A DNA stretch of 64,000 nucleotides from Gemmatimonadota bacterium (GCA_016194585.1 JACQBG010000016.1:25765-89764); one strand, 5' to 3'; numbered from the stretch's first letter, positions 33,922 to 44,353 are shown. A program made the numbers and translations. The notes: generated by a model from the letters alone, not told the origin.

Positions 33922-35561
33922 CAGTCCTTCCCTCCCGGCGGCCGTTCCTGCCGCGTGCCGCGCTGCCGTCGCGCCTGTGTCTCCTTCTCGTCGCGCTGCG
34001 CGGCGGCGAGCAGCTGCTCCGCCTGCTGCTTCGACATCGCTTGCTGCTGCTGTTGCCGGCGGTCGTCGTCGTTCGCGCCGCCGCCGCCGCTCTGCGGCGG
34101 CGGCATCAGCCGCAGGGAAAGTTCGTAATTCCAGCGCGCGTCGGCGTCATCGCTCCGCTGCAACAGCAGGGTGCGGTACGCGCCGGCGGCCGCCTTGGCT
34201 TCGCGTCCGGCGTCCGCCGGGTCGCCGTGTTTCGCGCGCCGCAGATGTGCGAGTCCGAGGTTGAAGAGCGCGCGCTGCCGCACGGCGGCATCGGGCGCGC
34301 TCGCCGCCCGTTCGAGCGCTTCGAGCGCGGCGCCGACGGAATCGGCGGCGAGCATCGCCGTGCCATAGTTGTAGAGCGTCAGCGGGCGCTGGTCGCCCTC
34401 GGCGATCTTCTGTCGCCACGCGCGGGCCGCGTCGAGATAGCGCTTCGCCCGGAAGGCGTCCATGGGATCGCCCTGCGCGCGCACCGGTGGCGCCGCCGCG
34501 AGCGTGAGGAGCAGCGCCGGCGCGGCGAGCCGCAGCCACCGCCGCAGGCGCGTCGCGCGACCGCCGTCGGCGTTCCACGCGTCGAACAGCAGGAGCAGCA
34601 CCATCGGCAGCAGGAACCAGGTGAGCTGGAGCGGCCGCGTCTCGCCTTCGCGGATCTCCCGTTGCTTCGCGTCGAGCCGAGCGAGCGCCTGGTGCACGCG
34701 CAACCCGCGATCGCTCACCGTCGCCGGGATGAACTCGCCGCCGCCCGCGGCCGCGATGTCACGCAGGAACGCCGGGTCGTAGCGGGTGACGACGACCTTG
34801 CCCTCTTCATCGCGCTTGAGCACGGCCTGCGTGCCGTCGTACTGAGTGATGGTGCCGCCCGCCTCGGTGCCGAACCCGACGGTGACGACCGCGATCTCCC
34901 CGTCCTTCGCCTTGCGCGCCGCGGCGAGCGCGGCGTCGTGATCGTCGAACGCCTCGCCGTCGGTGAGGATGACGATGGCACGCCCCCCCGATCCGCGCGC
35001 CGCCCGCAACAGGTCGGTCGCCTGGACGATGGTGGGAGTCATCGCGCTCCCCGCCTGCCCGACGACCGTCGGATCGAGATTGTCGAGGAAGAGATCGATG
35101 GCGCCGTCGTCGTTCGTCAGCGGCGAGAGGATGTAGCTCTTGCCGGCGAAGGCGAGCAGCGCGACGCGGTCGCCGGGCGCCGCGGCGCGGAAGAGCCGCA
35201 CCTCGCGCTTCAGGTGCTCGAGGCGCGTCGGCCGCTCGTCGTCGGAGAGCATCGAGAGCGACGCGTCCATCGCGAGCACCACGTCGACCCCCTCGCTCCG
35301 CACCACCGCCGAGCCGGCGCCCCACCGCGGCCCCGCGAGGGCGAGCGCGCCGAGGAACGCGGCGAGGGCGAGCCGCACCGAGCGGCCGACGGGCGAACGC
35401 ACCGCGCTCTCCGGTGCGAGTCGCGCCAGCGCGACTGCGCCGCCGAGCCGCGCCAACCGCGCGAGGCGGCGACGATTGGCGAACCAGAACAGGGCGGCGG
35501 TCGCGATGGGCAGGAGGAGCGCGATCACCGCGAGCCAGGGGCGGTCGAAGCGCCACGTCAT
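33918..35561 (-). CDS. BatB-BatC-like fusion: membrane VWA protein with TPRs, 547 aa
   Basis: N-terminal membrane helices (about 10-28 and 62-78) flank a VWA domain with MIDAS DASLS (99-103) and ILTDGEAFDDHD. Another helix lies near 330-350. After a second hydrophobic segment, a TPR region follows (LYNYGTAMLAADSVGAALEALERA). The tail is Gln/Arg-rich and disordered. The first part is BatB and the second BatC. ATG at 35561 overlaps the batA stop. Co-operation with BatA and MoxR in a membrane complex is known for Bat systems; the substrate is unknown. Confidence 0.87.
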   Translation of the reverse strand: MTWRFDRPWLAVIALLLPIATAALFWFANRRRLARLARLGGAVALARLAPESAVRSPVGRSVRLALAAFLGALALAGPRWGAGSAVVRSEGVDVVLAMDASLSMLSDDERPTRLEHLKREVRLFRAAAPGDRVALLAFAGKSYILSPLTNDDGAIDLFLDNLDPTVVGQAGSAMTPTIVQATDLLRAARGSGGRAIVILTDGEAFDDHDAALAAARKAKDGEIAVVTVGFGTEAGGTITQYDGTQAVLKRDEEGKVVVTRYDPAFLRDIAAAGGGEFIPATVSDRGLRVHQALARLDAKQREIREGETRPLQLTWFLLPMVLLLLFDAWNADGGRATRLRRWLRLAAPALLLTLAAAPPVRAQGDPMDAFRAKRYLDAARAWRQKIAEGDQRPLTLYNYGTAMLAADSVGAALEALERAASAPDAAVRQRALFNLGLAHLRRAKHGDPADAGREAKAAAGAYRTLLLQRSDDADARWNYELSLRLMPPPQSGGGGANDDDRRQQQQQAMSKQQAEQLLAAAQRDEKETQARRQRGTRQERPPGGKDW

Positions 35562-36547
35562 GGGAGTGGCCCCCGCACCGCGCCAAGGCCGAACTCCACC
35601 AGCAGCGCCAGCACACCGATGGTGAGCGGCCAGAGGTACAGCTCGTGATACCGGACGAACCGCTTGGCGCGGATCGGCGAGCGCTCGAGCTGGTCGATCT
35701 GCTGGTAGATGCGCTGGAGCGCCAGGCCGTCGCGGGCACGGAAGTAGCGCCCGCCGCTCACCTGCGCGATGTACTCGAGCAGCGGCTCGTCGAGCTCCAC
35801 GGGACGCAGTTCGTAGCGCAGGCCGAACACGCCGCGCCCCACCGGCACCGGCGCCATCCCGTCCGTGCCGACGCCGATCGTATAGATGCGCACGCCCAGC
35901 GCCGCCGCCGACTGCGCGGCCGTGCGCGGATCGATCGTGCCGCGATTGTTGACGCCGTCGGTGAGCAGGATCAGCACCTTGGACCGTCCTGTCGCCGTGC
36001 GGAGCCGGTTGACCGAGGTCGCGATCGCCGTGCCGATGGCCGTGCCGTCCTCGAGCTGGCCCGGCTGCAGGTTGTCGACCGCCGCCATCAGCACCGGGTA
36101 GTCGATCGTCAGCGGCACCTGCGTGAGCGCCTCGCCGGAGAACGACACGAGGCCGACCTGGTCCACCGAGCGACCGCTGATGAACTGCTTCACGCGGTCC
36201 TTCGCGACCTCGAGCCGGTTCTGCGGCTGGAAATCCTCGGCGAGCATCGAGCTCGAGAGGTCGATGGCGAGCATGATGCTGATGCCGTCGCCGCTCACCT
36301 GCTCGACGCGCGCGCCCGCCCGCGGCCGCGCCAGCGCGACGGTCGCGCCGGCGATGGCGACGACGCGGCAGGCGAGGAGCACGCGCGCCGTCCACCGTCC
36401 GAGCGACGGCCCGTCGGCGAGCACGCCGACTCGCGAGAAGAGGATGGCCGCGGGGCGCCGCTTGCGGCGCCACCAGAGCCACGCCCCGGCGAGGAGCAGC
36501 AACGACAGCCACCAGGGCTGGCCGAAGTCGTACACGCCGAATCGCAT
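35558..36547 (-). CDS. BatA-like membrane VWA protein, 329 aa
   Basis: The protein has an N-terminal membrane helix (about 11-27), a second helix (about 55-73), then a VWA domain with MIDAS DLSSS (96-100), the metal-site Thr/Asp in LLTDGVNNRGT, and a C-terminal membrane anchor (about 307-325). This is the BatA arrangement. The start ATG shares one base with the stop of the preceding gene. With the BatB-BatC protein it is likely to form the VWA pair acted on by MoxR. Confidence 0.9.
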   Translation of the reverse strand: MRFGVYDFGQPWWLSLLLLAGAWLWWRRKRRPAAILFSRVGVLADGPSLGRWTARVLLACRVVAIAGATVALARPRAGARVEQVSGDGISIMLAIDLSSSMLAEDFQPQNRLEVAKDRVKQFISGRSVDQVGLVSFSGEALTQVPLTIDYPVLMAAVDNLQPGQLEDGTAIGTAIATSVNRLRTATGRSKVLILLTDGVNNRGTIDPRTAAQSAAALGVRIYTIGVGTDGMAPVPVGRGVFGLRYELRPVELDEPLLEYIAQVSGGRYFRARDGLALQRIYQQIDQLERSPIRAKRFVRYHELYLWPLTIGVLALLVEFGLGAVRGPLP

Positions 36548-37517
36548 CAGCGGCGTGCCGGGCGCTGCGGGCCGCGCTCCGCGGCGCGGAGGCGCGCCTC
36601 GTAGGCGTCCTGCACGTCACGCGCGATGGCGCGCGCCTCGGCGGCCAGCGCGACCGCCTCGGCTTTGGTCACCCGCTCGTGCGCGAACCGGATCGCGGCG
36701 TCACGCGCGAGCAACTCGTCGACGCGCTCCGGGAGCACGGGGAAGTCGCTGGCGGCGAGGGCCGCATGCATCTCCGCCGGCGTGAGCGCGACCCCCGCGG
36801 CCGGGAACCGCCGCGCGAGGTAGGCCCGCAACACATCGACGTGCGCGATGACGTGACGGCCGGTCTCGCCGGCGTCGGCGAGCGCCAGCGCCTCGAGCGC
36901 GCGGAACGCCGCCGCCGTCGCGACGTAGGCCTCCGGCGCGGCGCGCGCCGGGAGCGCGCCGTGCCGGCGGCGGCGGACGAGGTACCATGCCGTGAGGGCG
37001 GCGACGATCGCGGCCACGAGGAGCCAGCGCCAGAGTCCCGAGAGCGCCGGGAACGGCTCGCGGGCGTCCTTCGGCACCTGCTGCGACGTGTCGGCGGGGA
37101 GCACGGCGCGCACGAACACCGGCGGCGCCACGATCGCGTACGGAACGGCGCTCCCTCCCATGCTCACCACGACCGGCGCGAAATGCGCCGCGTGCGAGCC
37201 GACGTTCCACGCCGCGACGCGATACACCGCCGTCTGGTCGAGCACCGTCTCGTCGGGCGCGTCCTCGATGGCGCGCGGGTCGAGCGCCTCGACGGCGTCG
37301 CCGCTGTCGGGGAGCGCCGGGAAGCGGAGCGTCGCGCTCTTCGGCGCGCGCACGCGGACCCGCACCACGAAGGGTTCGCCGACGCCGACCGTGTCGGGCG
37401 CGACCGCGACCGTCACGACAGCCCCGCGCGCCGACACGTCCTGCGCGCCCAGCGCGCGGCCGGCGAGGACGATGGCGGCGAACGCGGCGATGCCCGCGCT
37501 CACGGCCCGACGCCGGC

Positions 37518-37521
<4 letters not shown>
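36547..37521 (-). CDS. BatD-like secreted/membrane protein of unknown function, 324 aa
   Basis: A signal peptide (1-25) is followed by an extracytoplasmic beta-sandwich region (about 35-145; VAPDTVGVGEPFVVRVRVRAP is like the opening of BatD domains). One membrane helix follows (about 163-183, LLVAAIVAALTAWYLV), then a cytoplasmic helical domain of about 140 residues. DUF4381-type proteins have a similar place in MoxR operons. I cannot assign a biochemical function. GTG at 37521 overlaps the DUF58 stop. Confidence 0.75.
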
Positions 37522-38413
<892 letters not shown>

Positions 38414-38417
<4 letters not shown>

Positions 38418-39388
38418 GGCGAGGGCACGGCGCCGAGCACGCGGGCGATCACCTGGTCGCTCGTCACGCTCTCCGCCTCGGCCTCGTACGTGAGGAGGAC
38501 GCGGTGCCGCAGCACGTCGGGCGCCATCGCCTTCACGTCGTCGGGCGACACGAACTCGCGGCCGCGGAGGAACGCGTGGGCGCGCGCCGCCTGCGCGAGC
38601 GCGATCGTGGCGCGCGGGCTCGCCCCGTACTCGATGAGCGACACGCAGTCGGCGAGCCCGGCCGACCCGGGGTCGCGCGTCGCCGAGACGAGGTCGACGA
38701 TGTAGTCGACGATGCGCTCGTCGAGGAACAGGTGGGCGACGTGCTTGCGCGCCGCCATCAGCTCCTCGGGCGTCGCCACGGCCTCGACGGCGATCGCGTC
38801 GCCGCCGGCCATGCGCCGCATGATCTCCTTCTCCTCCTCGCGCGTCGGATAGCCGACGCGGAGCTTGAGCATGAAGCGGTCGACCTGCGCCTCGGGGAGC
38901 GGATACGTCCCCTCCTGCTCGATCGGGTTCTGCGTCGCCAGCACGAGGAACGGCTCCTCGAGGCGGAACGTCGTGCCGCCGATCGTGACCTGATGCTCCT
39001 GCATCGCCTCGAGCAGCGCCGCCTGCACCTTCGCCGGCGCGCGGTTGATCTCGTCGGCGAGGACGATGTTCGCGAAGATCGGCCCCTGCTTCACCGAGAA
39101 ATGCCCGGTCGACTGGTCGTACACCTGCGTGCCGACGACGTCGGCCGGGAGCAGGTCGGGGGTGAACTGGATGCGGCTGAACGTCGTGCGCACCGTCTCG
39201 GCGAGGGTGCGCACGGTGAGCGTCTTGGCGAGGCCGGGGACGCCTTCGAGCAGCACGTGGCCGCCGGTGAGCAGCGACACGAGCAGCCGCTCGACCATCG
39301 CGTCCTGCCCCACGACCCGTCGCGCGACCTGGGCGAGCACGTTCTGGATCATGGAATGGTCAACCACGTCGCGTGGCTTCTGCGTCAC
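38414..39388 (-). CDS. MoxR-family AAA+ ATPase, 324 aa
   Basis: This is a chaperone-like AAA+ ATPase. Walker A is GVPGLAKT (49-56), Walker B LADEINRAPAKVQ, sensor I LATQNPIEQEGTYPLPEAQVDRF, and an Arg finger and sensor II lie in the C-terminal lid. GTG at 39388 is the longest form; an in-frame ATG at 39352 would remove only 12 residues. It begins 40 bp after rluB. It is the first MoxR/Bat gene and is followed by DUF58, the BatD-like gene and the bat genes. Confidence 0.94.
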
Positions 39389-39427
39389 AGACCGGTACCG
39401 GAAGAAGGGAGCGGGCGCATCCGTCTG

Positions 39428-40156
39428 CTACACCGCGGCGCGCGCCAAGGCTTCGACGAGCTTGCGTTCTCTCGTGGTGAGCGGGCGGCTCGCGCCCGCG
39501 GGCAGGGTGCCGAGCGCGATCGGGCCGAACCGCACGCGCACGAGGCGCTGCACCTCGAGACCGAGCGCCTCGCACAGCCGGCGCACCTCGCGGTTGCGCC
39601 CTTCGGTGAGGGTGATCTCGAGCGTCCACATGCGGTTGCCGGCCGGCGTCGCGGCGATCACCTCGGGGCGCACGAGGCCGTCGTCGAGTTGCACCCCGCG
39701 CCGCGCCTGCGTGACCGCCGCCGGCGCGTTGCCGCGCACCGTCGCCACGTACGTGCGCTCGACGCCGGTGCTCGGGTGGGTGAGCGTGTGCGCCGCGTCG
39801 CCGTCGGTCGTCATGAGCAGCACGCCTTCGGTCATGTAGTCGAGGCGGCCGACGTAGGTGAGCCCGGCGACGTCCGGCACGAGGTCGAACACGGTGCGGC
39901 GGCCCCCCGGGTCCTTCGCGGTCGTCAGCACGCCGGCCGGCTTGTGCACGACCCACCACGCCACCGGCGGCGGCGCGGCGATCGCCTTGCCATCGACGGC
40001 GATCGTGTCCTTCGCCGGTTCGACGATCTGCCCCGTGCGCGCGACGGCCCCGTTCACCGTCACGCGGCCGGCCGTGATGAGATCCTCCGCCTTGCGCCGC
40101 GAGGCGACGCCGGCGCGGGCGAGCGCGCGCTGGATGCGCATCGACCGGTCGGTCAT
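39428..40156 (-). CDS. rluB: RluB/RsuA-family pseudouridine synthase, 242 aa
   Basis: This enzyme isomerises a uridine in rRNA. The N-terminal S4 RNA-binding domain (6-50, LARAGVASRRKAEDLITAGRV) is followed by the catalytic domain. Its active-site loop is YVGRLDYMTEGVLL with catalytic Asp106. Further family motifs are RTYVATV and GRNREVRRLCEALG. The scpA-scpB-rluB order is common, which favours RluB (23S rRNA) over RsuA. ATG at 40156 overlaps the scpB stop. Confidence 0.92.
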   Translation of the reverse strand: MTDRSMRIQRALARAGVASRRKAEDLITAGRVTVNGAVARTGQIVEPAKDTIAVDGKAIAAPPPVAWWVVHKPAGVLTTAKDPGGRRTVFDLVPDVAGLTYVGRLDYMTEGVLLMTTDGDAAHTLTHPSTGVERTYVATVRGNAPAAVTQARRGVQLDDGLVRPEVIAATPAGNRMWTLEITLTEGRNREVRRLCEALGLEVQRLVRVRFGPIALGTLPAGASRPLTTRERKLVEALARAAV

Positions 40157-40701
40157 GTGGGCTGCGTCTGGGGCTCCCGGCGCAGGGCGATCGCCAACTC
40201 GTCCACGCGGGGCAGCTCCTCGAGGTGCCGCAGCGCGAACTGCTCGAGGAACAACGGCGAGGTGCCGTAGAGCAGCGGGCGGCCGAGTCCCTCGGCGCGT
40301 CCCGTCACCTCGATGAGCCCGCGTTCGAGCAGCGACTTGAGGATCGCGCCGACGTCGACGCCGCGGATCTCCGCGATGTCGGCGCGGCCGATCGGCTGCC
40401 GGTACGCGATGATCGCGAGCGTCTCGAGCGCCGCGCCCGAGAGCCGCTGCGGCCGCACCGCCATCTGCGCGCGCTCGATCGCCTCGGTGTACTCGGGGCG
40501 CGTCAGGATCTGCCAGCCGCTCCCCTGCAGCACGAGCTCCACGCCGTGTCCGTCCACGTCGTAGTGCTCGCGCAATTCCTCGAGCGCGCCCTGCACGGCC
40601 GCGGGAGTGGCCTCCGGGTCGAGCGTCGCGAGTTCCTCGGTCGGGATGGGACGAGGGCTCGCGAAGAGCGCGGCCTCAAGCAGCTTCGCCAGCGAGTTCA
40701 C
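40153..40701 (-). CDS. scpB: Segregation and condensation protein ScpB, 182 aa
   Basis: ScpB is the winged-helix kite subunit of the SMC-ScpA-ScpB condensin. Typical segments are LAKLLEAALFASPRPI, GGxxLVLQGSGWQILTRPEY and LSGAALETLAIIAYRQPIGRADIAEIRGVD. I chose GTG at 40701 (VNSLAKLL) because GGAG lies 8 bases upstream and the family starts here; a TTG at 40722 would add seven residues. It overlaps the end of scpA by 26 bp. Confidence 0.93.
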   Translation of the reverse strand: MNSLAKLLEAALFASPRPIPTEELATLDPEATPAAVQGALEELREHYDVDGHGVELVLQGSGWQILTRPEYTEAIERAQMAVRPQRLSGAALETLAIIAYRQPIGRADIAEIRGVDVGAILKSLLERGLIEVTGRAEGLGRPLLYGTSPLFLEQFALRHLEELPRVDELAIALRREPQTQPT

Positions 40702-41410
40702 GGCGGATCTCCACGTCGGCAAACGGTTTCGGTTGAGCGAGCTTCAGCTCGCTGCGCTTGGCGAGCTCGAGCAGCGCGAGCAGGCCGGAGAGCACTTCCC
40801 AGGGTTCGGCGTCGTCGCGCACGACGTCGCGCCAGCGGGCCACGGCGCGCAGCGCGAGCACGGCGCGCACGGTGACGATCGCCCCGTCCACGTCGAGGGC
40901 GCGCGGCACGACTTCATGCAACGTCGGCTTGCGCGCCGCCCGCAGCACGCGATCCACCGCCGTGAGCAGCTCGGCGAGCGAGAGCGCGAGCGGCGCCTGC
41001 GGCGGCGGCGCGAGTTCCTGCAGGTACGAGCGTGCGAACCGGTTGCGCCGGTCCTCGCCGAGCCGCTCGAGCACGTCGACGACTTCGCGCATCTGCTGGT
41101 ACTCGAGCAGGCGGCGCACCAGTTCGGCGCGCGGATCCTCCCAGCTCTCCTCCCCCTCGCGCCGCGGGAGGAGGAGCTGCGCCTTGATGCGCAGCAACCG
41201 CGCCGCCATCTCGAGGTACTCGGCGGCCTCGTTGAGCGCGAGCGCGTGCATGCGGGCGAGGAACTGCTCGCAGATGCGCGCGATCGGGATGTCGTAGATG
41301 TCGATCTTCTCGTCGCGGATGAGCGAGAGGAGGAGGTCGAGCGGGCCGTTGAAGGCGGCGAGCTCGATCGTGAAGCCCCCGTCGGGGCCGCCCGCGTTGG
41401 GTGACGTCAC
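40676..41410 (-). CDS. scpA: Segregation and condensation protein ScpA, 244 aa
   Basis: ScpA is the kleisin that closes the SMC ring. The N-terminal FNGPLDLLLSLIRDEKIDIYDIPIARICEQF is highly characteristic, followed by EYLEMAARLLRIKAQLLLPR. A C-terminal winged-helix segment follows. GTG at 41410 overlaps the peptidase stop as GTGA. The longer in-frame form would be inside the peptidase gene. Confidence 0.95.
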   Translation of the reverse strand: MTSPNAGGPDGGFTIELAAFNGPLDLLLSLIRDEKIDIYDIPIARICEQFLARMHALALNEAAEYLEMAARLLRIKAQLLLPRREGEESWEDPRAELVRRLLEYQQMREVVDVLERLGEDRRNRFARSYLQELAPPPQAPLALSLAELLTAVDRVLRAARKPTLHEVVPRALDVDGAIVTVRAVLALRAVARWRDVVRDDAEPWEVLSGLLALLELAKRSELKLAQPKPFADVEIRRELAGEAA

Positions 41411-42090
41411 GAGGTGAACGGGCTGGGGAGCACGTACGGCATCAGTGCGCGGAGCGCCGCGTCGTTGAGCAGGTGCACGGGGCGCATCCAGAGGTTGAGC
41501 ACGGGACCGCCGAAGGTGAGCAGCGCGATGAGGAGCACGAAGCCGTAGCGGCCGAGCTGTGCGTAGTTCCACGCCCACTTGGGCGGGAGCAGGTGCTTCA
41601 TCACGTGCGACCCGTCGAGCGGCGGGATGGGGAGCAGGTTGAACGCGGCGAGGACGAGGTTGATCATGATGCCGTACAGGAACATGAGCTGCAGCAGCGC
41701 CGCGCTGTCGGCGAGCGCCGGCGCGGCGCGCCCGGCCAGGCCGAGCGCCATCACGAGGCCGAACAGCACCACGGCGAGCGCGCAGTTCGTCGCGATCCCC
41801 GCCAGCGACACGATGATGTCGCCGCGCCGGTAGTTCCGGTAGAGCCGCGGGTTCACCGGCACCGGCTTCGCGCCGCCGAAGGCGAAGCCCATCGTGAAGA
41901 AGGTGAGCAGCGGCATGATGACCGTGAGCACCGGGTCGATGTGCTTCATCGGATTGAACGTGAGCCGTCCGAGCATCAGCGCCGTGTTGTCCCCCTGCTT
42001 GAGGGCCGCGTAGCCGTGCGCGTACTCGTGGGCCACCATCGAGAAGAGCAGCACCGGAGCGACCAGGAGGAACGTCTGCAGCTTGTCCAA
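41407..42090 (-). CDS. M50-family site-2-type membrane metallopeptidase, 227 aa
   Basis: This is a polytopic membrane protease of the short, PDZ-less M50B type, often encoded before scpA. Metal motif HEYAH (in VAHEYAHGYAAL) and the second motif NLLPIPPLDGSHV with its Asp ligand are intact. About five to six helices are visible. The start is uncertain: TTG at 42090 (LDKLQTF) gives a family-like N-terminus but has no clear ribosome binding site, and no ATG or GTG fits better. It heads the long minus-strand train. The 263-bp gap upstream holds the rpsT promoter on the other strand. Confidence 0.88.
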   Translation of the reverse strand: MDKLQTFLLVAPVLLFSMVAHEYAHGYAALKQGDNTALMLGRLTFNPMKHIDPVLTVIMPLLTFFTMGFAFGGAKPVPVNPRLYRNYRRGDIIVSLAGIATNCALAVVLFGLVMALGLAGRAAPALADSAALLQLMFLYGIMINLVLAAFNLLPIPPLDGSHVMKHLLPPKWAWNYAQLGRYGFVLLIALLTFGGPVLNLWMRPVHLLNDAALRALMPYVLPSPFTS

Positions 42091-42228
42091 GAGGCGTCGG
42101 GCTCGGCGCTGGAGGTGAGGCCCTCGCGGGCAGTCGGAGGGAAAGTTAGGGACGTGTAACCGGAGAGTCAAAAGAATGTGCGCCCGCCGAGCGGCGGCCG
42201 TGGCGACGCGACCAACCCCTTGCGCGCC

Positions 42229-42257
42229 TTGACTTTCCCCTCCTCCACGGGTAGCGT
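42229..42257 (+). promoter_or_regulatory. rpsT promoter
   Basis: TTGACT (42229-42234), a 17-base spacer and TAGCGT (42252-42257) precede a leader of about 90 nt. The leader has a CGCCCG/CGGGCG stem, which could serve S20 autoregulation. That last point is inference from other bacteria. Confidence 0.65.
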
Positions 42258-42353
42258 TCAAGTCTCGCCCGCGCAGGTGCACGGGCGTGTTTTGCGTAAT
42301 GGCCGAGCGGCGCGAGTCGCCGAGCGCCGACACCCAACCCGAGAGACCGTTTC

Positions 42354-42593
42354 GTGCCAAGAATTGCGTCCGCGAAGAAGAACATGCGGAAGTCGCGCGC
42401 GGCCGCCGTGCGCAACCGCGCGCAGCGTTCCGCGCTGCGGACCGCGCTGAAGACCGCCAAGGCGCCCGCCGCCACGGCCGAGCAGAAGCTCGCCGCCGCC
42501 TCGCTCCTCGACCGCGCCGCGCGCAAGGGGCTGATCCACAAGAACGCCGCCGCGCGCAACAAGTCGAAGATCGCGAAGAAGGCGAAGGCGTAA
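42354..42593 (+). CDS. rpsT: 30S ribosomal protein S20, 79 aa
   Basis: S20 is a primary 16S rRNA-binding protein. The sequence MPRIASAKKNMRKSRAAAVRNRAQRSALRTALK is typical, as are the Lys/Ala-rich helices and the length. It starts with GTG at 42354; no ATG is in frame nearby. A non-AUG start on S20 is also known in E. coli, where UUG limits expression. The gene is monocistronic, with its own promoter and a strong terminator. Confidence 0.96.
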   Translation: MPRIASAKKNMRKSRAAAVRNRAQRSALRTALKTAKAPAATAEQKLAAASLLDRAARKGLIHKNAAARNKSKIAKKAKA

Positions 42594-42607
42594 GCCGACG
42601 CGGCAGC

Positions 42608-42652
42608 GAACGCGAAAGGGCCGCGACGTCATGTCGCGGCCCTTTCGCGTTC
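42608..42652. terminator. Bidirectional terminator, 20-bp perfect stem
   Basis: GAACGCGAAAGGGCCGCGAC (42608-42627) pairs perfectly with 42633-42652 around a GTCAT loop. The AAA/TTT inside the stem leaves short T tracts on both strands. It separates the convergent rpsT and coiled-coil gene. Confidence 0.8.
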
Positions 42653-42668
42653 CGAACTCCGGAGCCGA

Positions 42669-43715
42669 CTAGAACGCCGCCAGCTCCCCGCCGCACCGCT
42701 CGCAGTACCACTCCGTCGGATAATTCAGCGTGCCGCACTCGCTGCACTTGAGCGACTTCACCGCCTCCGAACTGCGCGGCGTGGGGTCGCCCAGCTGGCC
42801 GAACTGGCACGACAGCCGCTGGAAACCGCCGCTCTCGCGCGCCATGTCCTCGTTCACCGGCATCGGCGCGTCGGGCGTCGGGAACAACTGCGGCGCGTCG
42901 GCCTTCGACGTCCCCGCGCTCGTCGCGCGCACGCCGCTCGGCCGCGTCACCGGACGCGCCCCCGACGACGCGCCGACCGTGGCGTGCTGCGCATCGGGGG
43001 GCGTCGAGCCACCCAGCACCGTGCGCAGGAACGCGAGCTCATCGACGGTCGGCGCCGCATCGGGGACGTGCGACGCCGTTCCGGCGACCGGCACCGCGCT
43101 CGACGAAGCCGCCGCCGACGTCGTCTCGGCGGGTGGCATCGCATCCGCAGCGGGCTCGGCGTGCGACTCGGCCGCGTCGGCGAGCTTCTCCTCCGCCTCC
43201 GCACGGGGCGGTGCGCTCTCGGGCGCCGTGAAGGCCGCGGCCTCCGTCGCCGTCGCCGAGCGCTGGCCCGCGGCGTCACCCGGCGCCGCGTCGTCGAGCA
43301 GGGCACGCATCGTCTCGAGCTCGCGCCGGGTGGCGTCGCGCTCCTCCTCGAGCGCCGCGACGGCGGCATCGAGCGTCGCCTTGAGTTTGTCCCACGCCTT
43401 GGCGCCGAACTCCCCCACCGCCGCCCGCAATTCGCTCTCGGCCCGCTCGTCGGCCTTCGCCGTCACGGCGCGCTCCTGCGTCGCGAGCGCGGACTCGAGG
43501 TCGCTGACGAGCGCTCGCACGGCGCCGGTCTCGCTCGAGAGCCGCGCCTGCGACTCGGCGAGCTTGCTCCGATAGTCGGCCTCGACGCGCGCCACCACGT
43601 GCGACGGGGCGTCCCCACGCCGCGACTCGAGCCCCTGCAGCCAGCGCTCGATCTTGCGCCGCTCCGAGAGCAAGGCCTGGATGTGTTCGACCTGCTTCCT
43701 GCGTTCGTCGCTCAT
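42669..43715 (-). CDS. Coiled-coil protein with C-terminal zinc ribbon, unknown function, 348 aa
   Basis: I do not recognise a named family. Residues about 1-145 are highly charged heptad-like helix (two coiled-coil stretches). Residues about 150-300 are Ala/Pro/Ser-rich and probably disordered. The last 30 residues hold a four-cysteine zinc ribbon (CSECGTLNYPTEWYCERCGGEL). No signal peptide or membrane helix is visible, so it is cytosolic. Its ATG overlaps the aldolase stop (ATGA), so it is the last gene of the pyrR-pyrB-pyrC train. Confidence 0.75.
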   Translation of the reverse strand: MSDERRKQVEHIQALLSERRKIERWLQGLESRRGDAPSHVVARVEADYRSKLAESQARLSSETGAVRALVSDLESALATQERAVTAKADERAESELRAAVGEFGAKAWDKLKATLDAAVAALEEERDATRRELETMRALLDDAAPGDAAGQRSATATEAAAFTAPESAPPRAEAEEKLADAAESHAEPAADAMPPAETTSAAASSSAVPVAGTASHVPDAAPTVDELAFLRTVLGGSTPPDAQHATVGASSGARPVTRPSGVRATSAGTSKADAPQLFPTPDAPMPVNEDMARESGGFQRLSCQFGQLGDPTPRSSEAVKSLKCSECGTLNYPTEWYCERCGGELAAF

Positions 43716-44353
43716 CGCGTCCCTCGTTTCATCTCGAGTGCCCGCACGGCCGACTCGCCGAGCGCCGTCACCCGTCCTATCTGTCGCGCCGCGAGCACGA
43801 TGCGCGCGGCATGTTCGAGACTCTCCATGCGCTGGTGCGCCTGCACCAGCGTCGCTCCGACCGTCACCGCCCCGTGGTTCGCCAGCAGCGCCGCGTCAGC
43901 GTGCCGCATGGCCGCCGCGGCCGTCGTTCCCACCGCCGCCGTGCCCGGCATCGCGAAGGGCACGAGCGGTACCGGTCCCACGTTGTACACCAGTTCCGCG
44001 AGCGCGTCGTAAGGAAGCGACTCGCCCGCCACCGCGAACCCCGTCGCGACCGGCGGATGCGCATGCACCACCGCCCCGACGTCGGAGCGCGCGGCGTAGA
44101 GCGCCAGATGCAGTTGCGCCTCGCTCGATGGCTGCCCACGCCCCCGCAGTCGCCGGCCATCCAGGGCGACCTCGACGAGGTCCTGGGGACGCACGTCCAC
44201 TTTGCTCATCCCGGCCGGAGTCATCAACACGGCTCCGGACGCCAGTCTCACCGACACGTTCCCGTCCTGTCCCGCGATCAACCCGCGCTCGTACAGGCGC
44301 CGGCAGACCTGGACCACGGCGCGCCGGACCGCCAGCGAGGCGGCGCGGCTCAC
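43712..44353 (-). CDS. Class II aldolase/adducin-family protein (fuculose-phosphate-aldolase-like), 213 aa
   Basis: This is a zinc-dependent lyase of the L-fuculose/L-ribulose-phosphate aldolase/epimerase family. The phosphate loop is AGQDGNVSVRL and PAGMSKVD; SSEAQLHLALY contains the likely catalytic acid. HAHPP supplies two zinc His residues and LLANHGAVTVG the third. The sugar-phosphate substrate cannot be told from sequence; methylthioribulose dehydratase is another possibility. GTG at 44353 overlaps the pyrC stop. Confidence 0.88.
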   Translation of the reverse strand: MSRAASLAVRRAVVQVCRRLYERGLIAGQDGNVSVRLASGAVLMTPAGMSKVDVRPQDLVEVALDGRRLRGRGQPSSEAQLHLALYAARSDVGAVVHAHPPVATGFAVAGESLPYDALAELVYNVGPVPLVPFAMPGTAAVGTTAAAAMRHADAALLANHGAVTVGATLVQAHQRMESLEHAARIVLAARQIGRVTALGESAVRALEMKRGTR

